Origin: Zoogloeaceae bacterium
GTDB lineage: Bacteria; Pseudomonadota; Gammaproteobacteria; Burkholderiales; Rhodocyclaceae
DNA: 6,774 nucleotides
Reading direction: 5' to 3'
NCBI GenBank assembly: GCA_031273145.1
Contig: JAISSL010000068.1
Location: 1-6,774, forward strand
Each line of letters opens with the position of its first letter. Within the stretch, counting starts at the first letter, position 1. Of this stretch, positions 1 to 5,041 are shown piece by piece. Both the position numbers and the translations under genes were made by a program. The notes beneath the pieces are model-generated. The model searched no databases. It worked only from the letters and a program-made list of their open reading frames with translations, and was not told the origin of the DNA.

Positions 1-2
1 AA

Positions 3-311
3 AGTGAATTGCCCGGACTTGAGAAAAGAATGGGAGAGATGGAACTTAAAGAAATGATTGGTAGCTCAAGTTTTGCTCATATGAATGTTTCCACTCTGTT
101 GATTGAAATCCCGCTTGTATCATGGGGTTGCAATCCGGCTAATATGCTTGCAGATCGTGATGTATGCGGCGTACAGGCGGTGTTACAATCGTATTCGCAT
201 GACGAAGGCCAGACGTGGACTCCACTGGAACTGACCAAAGACAGCAAATTGTACGAATTGGGCAAGCCGCTGTTTGAACAGAAGGGCGTAGCGCGTCCGA
301 TAAAATGGTGA
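3..311 (+). CDS. C-terminal part of an unrecognised protein with one Asp-box (BNR) motif, 5' end outside the window
   Basis: The reading frame is open from the left edge of the window to a TGA at 309-311, giving about 102 residues, so this is probably the 3' end of a longer gene. Internal starts exist (TTG at 9, ATG at 36) but none has a convincing ribosome binding site. The clearest motif is SHDEGQTW, an exact fit to the Asp-box pattern S-x-D-x-G-x-T-W, encoded around 196-222. Asp boxes occur in sialidases, BNR/Ycf48-like beta-propellers and other secreted or surface beta proteins, where they are structural turns and not catalytic sites. Only one copy is visible here, about 30 residues from the C-terminus. 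The segment before it is fairly hydrophobic (SWGCNPANM) and is not recognised. The stretch looks more AT-rich than the operon that follows. The coding call is reasonable; the function is unknown. Confidence 0.6.
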   Translation, partial: SELPGLEKRMGEMELKEMIGSSSFAHMNVSTLLIEIPLVSWGCNPANMLADRDVCGVQAVLQSYSHDEGQTWTPLELTKDSKLYELGKPLFEQKGVARPIKW

Positions 312-377
312 AGGCTGACATGGGCAGACACAGGGCTTTCTCAACGGGCGCAAGATGCCTGAACCTGTCCGCAAACA

Positions 378-395
378 CCTTGCCGCCGCGCAAGG
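378..395. repeat. Short dyad CCTTGC/GCAAGG
   Basis: A perfect 6-bp inverted repeat (378-383 and 390-395) encloses a 6-base GC-rich loop. It starts 66 bases after the stop codon of the Asp-box gene. There is no T-run after it, so it is not a standard rho-independent terminator. Confidence 0.4.
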
Positions 396-408
396 GAACC
401 CCCCGTAG

Positions 409-433
409 TTGCCCTGAATGAGCGACAGGGCAA
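409..433. repeat. 8-bp perfect inverted repeat TTGCCCTG/CAGGGCAA upstream of the phosphatase operon
   Basis: Arms at 409-416 and 426-433 are exact reverse complements with a 9-base loop (AATGAGCGA). The dyad lies 55 bases before the ATG of the phosphatase gene and just upstream of the possible -10 TAAAAT at 457. It lacks a T-run, so an operator, or an RNA hairpin near the operon's 5' end, is as plausible as a terminator remnant. No regulator is identified. Confidence 0.4.
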
Positions 434-488
434 TGCGTGAACGCCCTCTACCGCGCTAAAATATCCCTTTTCCCGGATTTTTCTCTCC

Positions 489-1907
489 ATGACCTCTTCC
501 ACCGCAGCAGACAAGGACGTTCGCTGGTTGCGCGGCGCTTTTAGACGCGGCGTGCTTTGGCTCCTCTTTCTTGGGCCGTTTTTCTTTCTCACCTATGGCC
601 TTGCCAACCAGTATGCCGCTCAGGTAGATGCGGCTTCCGGGGTGGGCAGTCTGGTCTTTGGTTGGGAGCAGGGCATTCCCCTGTGGCCGTGGACGATTAT
701 TCCGTACTGGTCAATTGACCTGCTTTACGGCTTCGCGTTTCTGTGCTGTCGGGACAAGGCGGCAAGCAATCGCCTTGCCTTCCGGCTTTTGAGCGCGCAG
801 GCGATTTGCGTGACCTGTTTTTTTCTGTGGCCGCTCAAGTTTACCTTCGAGCGTCCGGCGATTGAGGGGCTATCCGGTGCGTTGTTCAATGCGTTGACGA
901 GCTTCGATTTGCCCTACAACCAGGCGCCCTCGCTGCACATGGCGCTGCTCGTCATCATCTGGTGGCAATTTTCCACCTTTGCGAGTGGACGCGCCGCGCG
1001 GGGATTCATTCATGGCTGGGCATTCCTGATCGGCCTTTCGGTACTGACCACCTGGCAGCACCATTTTATTGACGTGCCGACGGGGTTGGCGGTGGGATTC
1101 TTTTGTCTCTGGCTCTGGCCGGCAGAAGGCACAACGCCTTTGAAACGAGCCGCCGTGCGCCGTCCGGCGCTTGCTGTGCGCTATTGTGCAGGCGCGGCGT
1201 TGCTGTTTGCTGCCGCAATTGCGCTCGGCGGTTTTGGTCTGTGGCTTTGCTGGCCTGCCCTTTCTCTGGCGCTCGTCGCCTTCAATTACGCCTGGGCGGG
1301 CGCGGCGGGATTCCAGAAAAAGCAGGACGGGCAACACACGCTTGCGGCACAATGGCTTTTCGCGCCCTACACTTTGGCCGCCTGGATCAATTCGCGCCTG
1401 TGGACGCGGCGTTATCCCGCGCCCAGCCCGATGGGCAATGGCATCTGGCTGGGGCGACTCCCCACGGCGCATGAATTTTCCGCTTGGGCAAAAGAGCGCG
1501 GCGATACGGTTGCGCTCTTCGATTTGACCGCCGAACTACCCGCGCCCCAATTGCCTGCCGGGGCGGATTATAATGCCCTGCCCTGCCTTGACCTCGTGCC
1601 GGTTCCGGCATCGCCCGGGACGGATAGCGCAAACCTGCCGGAAGCCATGCGACGACTGACCGCCCTGAAACGCGCCCACCCGGAATGCGACCTCTGGATT
1701 GCCTGCGCTCTGGGCGTATCGCGCAGCGCCAGCGTCGTGGTCGCCTGGCTGTGTTTTATTGCGCCGGAAAAAACCGCAACCGTTCAGGATGCCGTCAAAC
1801 AGGTTCAGCTTCTCCATCCGCACGTCGTCCTCAACCCGAACAGCATCGCGCAGCTTGAGGCATTTTATGCAGGAGTAATTGACGATGACCGACCAATTGC
1901 CCGATAA
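489..1907 (+). CDS. PAP2 / dual-specificity phosphatase fusion protein, YnbD-like inner-membrane phosphatase
   Basis: This 472-residue protein joins an N-terminal membrane PAP2-type domain to a C-terminal cytosolic dual-specificity (Cys-based) phosphatase domain. The same architecture is known from E. coli YnbD, which is of similar length. The PAP2 part (about 20-275) has several hydrophobic helices and a conserved-looking segment EQGIPLWPWTIIPYWSIDLL (60-79). Its motifs are K117...R122-P123, PSLH (147-150, His150) and HHFID (191-195, His191 and Asp195). The spacing K-x4-RP and the Val185 where many PAP2 enzymes have Arg are atypical; they look closer to the PAP2_3/inositol-phosphorylceramide-synthase-like branch. 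The phosphatase part (about 311-472) contains C-x5-R-S (Cys406-Ala-Leu-Gly-Val-Ser-Arg412-Ser), with Ala405 where His is usual; Asp368 is a candidate general acid. Start ATG 489 is the only plausible one, but its ribosome binding site is poor. It is the first gene of the operon, and its end overlaps the next gene by 23 bp. Likely role: dephosphorylation of a lipid phosphate at the inner membrane; the substrate is not known from sequence. Confidence 0.9.
   Translation: MTSSTAADKDVRWLRGAFRRGVLWLLFLGPFFFLTYGLANQYAAQVDAASGVGSLVFGWEQGIPLWPWTIIPYWSIDLLYGFAFLCCRDKAASNRLAFRLLSAQAICVTCFFLWPLKFTFERPAIEGLSGALFNALTSFDLPYNQAPSLHMALLVIIWWQFSTFASGRAARGFIHGWAFLIGLSVLTTWQHHFIDVPTGLAVGFFCLWLWPAEGTTPLKRAAVRRPALAVRYCAGAALLFAAAIALGGFGLWLCWPALSLALVAFNYAWAGAAGFQKKQDGQHTLAAQWLFAPYTLAAWINSRLWTRRYPAPSPMGNGIWLGRLPTAHEFSAWAKERGDTVALFDLTAELPAPQLPAGADYNALPCLDLVPVPASPGTDSANLPEAMRRLTALKRAHPECDLWIACALGVSRSASVVVAWLCFIAPEKTATVQDAVKQVQLLHPHVVLNPNSIAQLEAFYAGVIDDDRPIAR
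1871..1875 (+). promoter_or_regulatory. Ribosome binding site AGGAG that fixes the start at 1885
   Basis: AGGAG lies inside the last codons of the phosphatase gene, 9 bases before ATG 1885. A TTG in the same frame at 1879 is only 3 bases from this site and is therefore unlikely to be the start. Confidence 0.7.
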
Positions 1908-2352
1908 AACGGCTCCCGACAGCGCCCTGGCTCTGGTGGGGGTATCCGTATGCGAGGTTTCCGCCAAGCTGCATTCATGGAGCCTTGCATTGTGCCTGTT
2001 TGCCTCGCTTGCGGGATTGGCATTACTTGTGGGGAGCGACTATAACCCTATCCTCACATGTCTTGTCCCAATTCTTGCAGCGGCAAGCTGTCAGGTCTAT
2101 TTTGCCATGCGCCTTGCCTTCGACCGCCCTGTTTTTGCGGCATGGGCGCGTCTCCCGGACGATGGGCAAAAGGAAGCGCAACGCGCATTCGACATGGCTC
2201 TGGGCATGTTGTTGAAGAAAAACATTCCGGCAGAGCGTGACCGTGCCATGCTTGATCGCGTCATGGGGACGCGGCGCTTGCTCTTGTGCCAGATTGTCGC
2301 TATCCTGATTCAAATGCTGTTCCTTCTTGGATTGTTGATTCTTTTGTTTTGA
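1885..2352 (+). CDS. Unrecognised 155-residue membrane protein inside the phospholipid operon
   Basis: I do not recognise this family. From ATG 1885 it is 155 residues, with three strongly hydrophobic segments at about 31-50, 56-77 and 132-155. The last runs to the very C-terminus (ending LLILLF). Between the second and third lies a charged, probably cytosolic stretch (about 80-131) rich in Arg, Asp, Glu and Lys, with RLPDDGQKEAQRAFDMALG and KKNIPAERDRAM as its most distinctive parts. No catalytic motif or signal peptide is visible. It overlaps the phosphatase gene by 23 bp and ends 25 bases before the acyltransferase start, so it is almost certainly co-transcribed and translationally coupled. 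By position it may be an accessory or scaffold subunit for the lipid enzymes around it; that is inference only. The coding call is strong because of the ribosome binding site, operon position and protein composition. Confidence 0.8.
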   Translation: MTDQLPDKTAPDSALALVGVSVCEVSAKLHSWSLALCLFASLAGLALLVGSDYNPILTCLVPILAAASCQVYFAMRLAFDRPVFAAWARLPDDGQKEAQRAFDMALGMLLKKNIPAERDRAMLDRVMGTRRLLLCQIVAILIQMLFLLGLLILLF

Positions 2353-2377
2353 CAGGGTGAATAGGGATAGATTCCCC

Positions 2378-3013
2378 ATGCTTGAAAAACCTCTGGCCTT
2401 CGCTTTTTGCGCCCTCATCAGGATTTTGACCGGCACGCGGGTCATCTGGCGCGGCACCGCGCCCGAAATGCGCGCGCGGGTTTATTACGCCAACCATCGC
2501 AGCCACGGCGATTTTCTGCTCATCTGGGCGATTCTGCCCCCGGCGGCGAGAGCCGTTACCCGTCCCGTCGCGGGTTCTGATTACTGGCTGCGCGGGCGAA
2601 TCCGGCGCTACCTGATTGAGCGCGTGTTTCGCGGCGTGCTCATTGACCGGCACATCAAGCGCGGCGACGATCCCATCGGCGTCATGCTGCAACCGCTTCT
2701 TGCGGGCGAATCGCTGATTGTGTTTCCCGAAGGCACGCGCAATCAGGGCGATGGCATTCTGCCGTTCAAGCCGGGGATTCACCATCTGGCTTCAATCCGC
2801 CCGGAGACCGAATTCGTCCCGGTCTGGATTGAAAACCTGAGCCGCGCCCTGCCCAAAGGCGGAATGCTGGTCGTGCCGCTCTTATGTACGGTGACGGTCG
2901 GCACGCCGATTACACTTGAACCGGGCGAACGCCGCGCCGATTTTCTAACCCGTTGCCAGAACGCACTGCTGGCTCTGGAACCTGCCGACTCAATCGAACA
3001 TGAACATCTCTGA
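2378..3013 (+). CDS. PlsC-family 1-acylglycerol-3-phosphate O-acyltransferase
   Basis: This enzyme type transfers an acyl chain to lysophosphatidic acid, giving phosphatidic acid at the inner face of the inner membrane. The family motifs are clear in the 211-residue product: NHRSHGD (39-45; the catalytic H-x4-D pair is His40 and Asp45), FPEGTRN (116-122, glycerophosphate binding) and VPVWIEN (147-153, the hydrophobic fourth motif). The N-terminus (5-23) is hydrophobic and probably membrane-associated. Start ATG 2378 is preferred because AGGGA at 2363-2367 precedes it by 10 bases; a GTG at 2357 would add seven residues but has no good ribosome binding site. The last 14 bases overlap the cytidylyltransferase gene, whose substrate it should make. 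PlsC-family members also acylate other lysophospholipids, so the exact acceptor is uncertain. A clustered, probably non-housekeeping copy is likely, since essential plsC usually lies elsewhere. Confidence 0.88.
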   Translation: MLEKPLAFAFCALIRILTGTRVIWRGTAPEMRARVYYANHRSHGDFLLIWAILPPAARAVTRPVAGSDYWLRGRIRRYLIERVFRGVLIDRHIKRGDDPIGVMLQPLLAGESLIVFPEGTRNQGDGILPFKPGIHHLASIRPETEFVPVWIENLSRALPKGGMLVVPLLCTVTVGTPITLEPGERRADFLTRCQNALLALEPADSIEHEHL

Positions 3014-3956
3014 ATACACCCCTTCACACACCTTGCTGCTCATCTTCGCGGGCATTGCCGGATGTCTGCTGGTTGCGAGCGCCATCGGCCTTCTTTTACG
3101 CATCTGCCTGAAGGACGGGCGAACAAACCCGGTCATCCTCAACCTGAACGCCCGCATCAACGCATGGTGGGTCATGGTACTCGTGCTGGCGCTGGCTTTC
3201 TGGGGCGGGAATACGGCGGTCATCGTGCTTTTCGCCTTTATTTCCCTTCAGACGCTACGGGAATACATTTCAATCACCTACACCCGAAGGGGCGATTACC
3301 GGGCGTTGCTCTGGTGTTTTTTCTTTTTTCTGCCCCTGCAATACGGGTTGATTGGAGCCGGCTGGTATGGCCTGTTTTCAATTTTAATCCCGGTTTATGC
3401 CTTTTTATTGCTGCCCATTTCATCCTCGCTCGGCGTGGATACGACGCGCTTTCTCGAACGCGCCGCCAAGGTGCAATGGGGCTTGATGATTTGCGTGTAT
3501 TGCCTCTCGCATGTGCCCGCGTTGCTGATTCTCGATATCGAAGGCTTTGAGGGACGCAATTTGCAATTGATTGTCTTTTTGCTGCTGACCGTTCAGTCGA
3601 GCGACGTGTTTCAGTACGTATGGGGCAAACTCCTGGGACGCCACAAACTCGCCCCGGAAATTTCTCCCTCAAAAACGCTGGAAGGACTGGTCGGCGGCGT
3701 CCTGACTTCAACCGCCGTGGGTGCCGCGCTCTGGTGGATTACGCCCTTTCTCTGGTGGCAGGCCGCGCTGATTGCGCTCATCATCAACGTCCTCGGATTT
3801 TTCGGAGGATTCGTCCTCTCCGCCATCAAGCGCGACCGAGGCATCAAGGACTGGGGTCACATGATCGAGGGGCACGGCGGAATGCTGGATCGCGTGGACT
3901 CGATCAGTTTTTCTGCGCCAATCTTTTTCCATATCCTCCGATATTGGTGGACGTAG
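3000..3956 (+). CDS. CdsA-family phosphatidate cytidylyltransferase, YnbB-like
   Basis: The family makes CDP-diacylglycerol from phosphatidic acid and CTP in the inner membrane. The 318-residue protein is strongly hydrophobic, with about eight predicted membrane segments. Conserved parts are SSDVFQYVWGK (200-210, Asp202), SPSKTLEGLVGG (222-233) and the C-terminal signature from Ser274 to Asp300. That signature includes SAIKR, IKDWG, the GHGG tetrapeptide (291-294) and LDRVD (296-300). It fits the CDP-diglyceride synthetase pattern except that Glu290 stands where Pro, Gly or Ser is usual. Start ATG 3000 overlaps the acyltransferase end by 14 bp and has no clear ribosome binding site, so translation is probably coupled. 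E. coli YnbB is the closest remembered relative by context (it is also adjacent to a YnbD-type phosphatase); it is a CdsA paralogue that has been linked to glycolipid MPIase synthesis. Whether this gene is the housekeeping enzyme or a paralogue cannot be decided here. Confidence 0.9.
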   Translation: MNISEYTPSHTLLLIFAGIAGCLLVASAIGLLLRICLKDGRTNPVILNLNARINAWWVMVLVLALAFWGGNTAVIVLFAFISLQTLREYISITYTRRGDYRALLWCFFFFLPLQYGLIGAGWYGLFSILIPVYAFLLLPISSSLGVDTTRFLERAAKVQWGLMICVYCLSHVPALLILDIEGFEGRNLQLIVFLLLTVQSSDVFQYVWGKLLGRHKLAPEISPSKTLEGLVGGVLTSTAVGAALWWITPFLWWQAALIALIINVLGFFGGFVLSAIKRDRGIKDWGHMIEGHGGMLDRVDSISFSAPIFFHILRYWWT

Positions 3957-4142
3957 GAACCCTTCCCGGCGCAGGGAGAAGACATGGTCTGCAAGCCATG
4001 CAAAGTTGATACGAACAGTCTGCGTACCCTCAGGTGATTGGGAGTGTCAATCCCTTAAAAATGATGAAAACAGCGCCCACCCCGTCATTTGCGCGTAGGC
4101 GGGAATCCAGTAAGAACATAGGGTTTTCGCATGAAGTACGGA

Positions 4143-4170
4143 CGGGCGGCAGGTCTTGCGGGCGGCAGGT
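4143..4170. repeat. 12-bp direct repeat CGGGCGGCAGGT, two copies 16 bp apart
   Basis: Copies at 4143-4154 and 4159-4170 are identical and separated by CTTG. The second copy forms most of the left half of the hairpin at 4160-4178. Confidence 0.6.
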
Positions 4171-4178
4171 TGCCGCCC
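4160..4178. repeat. Inner hairpin 1: GGGCGGCA-GGT-TGCCGCCC
   Basis: A perfect 8-bp stem (4160-4167 with 4171-4178) has a 3-base loop, followed by CTAC. Read in reverse complement, its core GCAACCTGC matches that of inner hairpin 2. Confidence 0.65.
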
Positions 4179-4235
4179 CTACGGGAAACCAGAATCCTTG
4201 CCATTTGCAGAACATCCTTGCCATCTGAAATGCTT

Positions 4236-4263
4236 GTAGGGGACGCAACCTGCGTCCCGTTAC
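4236..4263. repeat. Inner hairpin 2: GGGACGCA-ACC-TGCGTCCC with GTA/TAC extension
   Basis: A perfect 8-bp stem (4240-4247 with 4251-4258) has a 3-base loop, and GTA (4236-4238) can pair with TAC (4261-4263) across a small internal loop. It is an inverted, diverged copy of inner hairpin 1, with paired changes that keep the stem intact. Confidence 0.65.
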
Positions 4264-4298
4264 AGGTCTGGATTCCAGCCTATGCGGGAATGACGAGC

Positions 4299-4356
4299 GG
4301 GAGCGAATCGCAACACAATACTGACATTGCCCAAAGCGATACGGGAGCGAATCGCA
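4299..4356. repeat. 14-bp direct repeat GGGAGCGAATCGCA flanking 30 bases
   Basis: Copies at 4299-4312 and 4343-4356 are identical. The second is the left arm and loop of the terminator hairpin. The first follows directly after the right arm of the composite repeat element. Confidence 0.6.
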
Positions 4357-4375
4357 TTCGCTCCCGTATTTTTTT
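4339..4375 (+). terminator. Strong rho-independent terminator, probably for the phospholipid operon
   Basis: A perfect 13-bp stem (ATACGGGAGCGAA, 4339-4351, with its complement at 4357-4369) has a 5-base loop TCGCA. It is followed by an unbroken T-run at 4369-4375. The T-run is on the plus strand, so it terminates plus-strand transcription. It is about 380 bases past the cytidylyltransferase stop, but no better terminator occurs before it. The minus-strand reading lacks a T-run after the stem. Confidence 0.85.
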
Positions 4376-4403
4376 GCCCAGTTTTTTGCCCAAGGGCAGT
4401 GTG

Positions 4404-4426
4404 AAAAACCGGGCGCTCAGTGCGCC
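4404..4426 (-). terminator. Possible weak terminator overlapping the stop of the Met/His-tailed membrane gene
   Basis: On the minus strand GGCGC (4426-4422) pairs with GCGCC (4416-4412) around the stop codon, followed after two G by five T (4408-4404). The stem is only 5 bp and overlaps translated sequence, so this is a weak call. Confidence 0.35.
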
Positions 4427-4953
4427 ATGTTGTGCGAGGGCATCGTCCCCATATCCATGTATTCCATGTCGTGTCCGCCCGGACCCTGATAGCCCAGTAT
4501 GGAAGGGTCGGCCATGCCGGCAATCATGGCAAGATGCCCCAGCACCAGAAAGGCCGCGACATAGGTGATATGCCAACCCAGCTTTCTCGTTTCGGACAGT
4601 TTTTTCTGGATCAGCCCCAAGTCTTGCAAGGCAACCAGAATCAGGGGAATGCCGCTCAGGAGATAAGTGCCAACCGCAAAAACATCCAGCGCCGTGCGCC
4701 ATTCGCCGTTCTGGGTGATGGGAATGACGGCATTGGGAATCAGGTACAGGATGATGCCGATAAAATAAATCCCGACCGTAATCCCGGCCAGCCGGTTCAC
4801 CTGGCGAACCCGTCCGGTAAAGTTGCGGTTGTAGAGCAGATAAAGCTCGGTGATGGCCAAGGTCTCGGCCAGAACAACCGGAACCCCCATGAACAACAGC
4901 AGGTTCCAAGGTTGATTGGTCGCCAAAAGCTCCATGTAATGCGTCATGTTCAT
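4417..4953 (-). CDS. Uncharacterised four-helix membrane protein with Met/His-rich C-terminal tail
   Basis: The 178-residue product has four clear hydrophobic segments (about 17-41, 53-78, 88-112 and 127-147). Acidic residues Glu30 and Glu36 lie in the first, and His128 and His140 in the fourth. It resembles uncharacterised permease-like proteins starting near MTHYMELL...NQPWNL, but no function is known to me. The last 20 residues (159-178) are soluble and carry three His (161, 174, 178) and five Met (163, 166, 168, 171, 176), with HDMEYMDMG and MPSHNMAH. Such a tail could bind copper or another soft metal; this is inference from composition only. ATG 4953 is preceded by AGGAG (4961-4965, minus strand) at 7 bases, so the start is firm. 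The gene follows the ABC operon on the same strand after an 88-bp gap and has its own promoter candidate at 5010-5037. It converges with the phospholipid operon. Confidence 0.85.
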   Translation of the reverse strand: MNMTHYMELLATNQPWNLLLFMGVPVVLAETLAITELYLLYNRNFTGRVRQVNRLAGITVGIYFIGIILYLIPNAVIPITQNGEWRTALDVFAVGTYLLSGIPLILVALQDLGLIQKKLSETRKLGWHITYVAAFLVLGHLAMIAGMADPSILGYQGPGGHDMEYMDMGTMPSHNMAH

Positions 4954-4997
4954 TGCGTAACTCCTGTGGTTTGTGGATTCAACATGCTGTAACCTGC

Positions 4998-5011
4998 ATG
5001 GCTTCAGCCAT
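4998..5011. promoter_or_regulatory. Palindrome ATGGCT-TC-AGCCAT at the predicted transcription start
   Basis: This perfect 6-bp dyad with a 2-base centre overlaps the -10 element by two bases and spans the expected start point of the minus-strand promoter. Its position would suit a repressor operator. A second, looser dyad (CATGC 4983-4987 and GCATG 4996-5000) lies in the leader. No cognate regulator is in the window. Confidence 0.35.
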
Positions 5012-5037
5012 TATACATACAAAACATATAAAAACAA
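5010..5037 (-). promoter_or_regulatory. Sigma-70-like promoter for the Met/His-tailed membrane gene
   Basis: On the minus strand a consensus -10 TATAAT (5015-5010) lies 16 bp from TTGTTT (5037-5032), a partial -35. The start point would fall near 5003, giving a leader of about 50 bases to ATG 4953. It sits entirely in the gap after the ATPase stop codon. Confidence 0.6.
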
Positions 5038-5041
5038 TAGG

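Larger units (their letters stand above)
312..488. other. Intergenic gap with two short dyads and a weak promoter candidate
   Basis: No gene is visible in these 177 bases. Two separate inverted repeats (378-395 and 409-433) lie here. A TAAAAT hexamer at 457-462 could be a -10 element for the following operon, but no good -35 is found 16-18 bp upstream. The promoter of the phosphatase operon is therefore uncertain. Confidence 0.5.
4083..4295. repeat. Composite 213-bp element bounded by 28-bp inverted repeats (REP/MITE-like)
   Basis: The left arm (4083-4110, CGTCATT...GGAATCCAG) and right arm (4268-4295, CTGGATTCC...AATGACG) are reverse complements at 24 of 28 positions by eye. Inside are two smaller hairpins (4160-4178 and 4240-4258), a 12-bp tandem repeat (4143-4154 and 4159-4170) and an 11-bp repeat ATCCTTGCCAT (4194-4204 and 4214-4224). 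Arms of this type are widespread as short palindromic repeats in proteobacterial genomes. The element lies between convergent genes, a usual place for REP-type repeats. No transposase frame and no obvious target-site duplication are seen, so if it moves it would need an enzyme supplied from elsewhere. Confidence 0.7.
3957..4416. other. Intergenic region between convergent genes, filled by repeats and a terminator
   Basis: No gene is credible in these 460 bases. Short open frames here run through repeat arms and hairpins and have no protein-like composition. The first 125 bases hold only a weak 5-bp dyad (3983-3987 and 3996-4000) without a T-run. The composite inverted-repeat element (4083-4295), a 14-bp direct repeat and the terminator at 4339-4375 follow. 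Confidence 0.7.

Noticed and set aside
457..462. Firm promoter call for the phosphatase operon at TAAAAT
   Set aside because: No acceptable -35 hexamer is found at 16-18 bp, so it is mentioned only as a weak candidate.
870..1472. Long minus-strand open frame of 200 codons inside the phosphatase gene
   Set aside because: It lies antisense to a clearly conserved protein. Its composition is rich in Arg, Gln and Gly, as expected from the complement of a GC-rich gene, and it shows no motif.
1879..1881. TTG start for the 155-residue protein
   Set aside because: It is only 3 bases after AGGAG, too close for use. ATG 1885 has normal spacing.
2357..2359. GTG start for the acyltransferase
   Set aside because: It lacks a good ribosome binding site. 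ATG 2378 has AGGGA 10 bases upstream.
3957..4000. Terminator directly after the cytidylyltransferase gene
   Set aside because: The possible stems (CTTCCC/GGGAG-like, and CATGG/CCATG at 3983-4000) are short and have no T-run.
4083..4295. CRISPR-like array
   Set aside because: The repeats are few, unequal and mostly inverted. There is no regular spacing with unique spacers and no cas gene.
4131..4568. Plus-strand open frame of 145 codons over the repeats and the 3' end of the minus-strand membrane gene
   Set aside because: It runs through palindromic repeats and the terminator, then antisense to a good gene. The protein has no recognisable pattern.
4280..4909. Minus-strand open frame of 209 codons in another frame of the Met/His-tailed gene
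   Set aside because: The frame starting at 4953 has the ribosome binding site, promoter and membrane-protein composition. This one has none of these and continues through the terminator.
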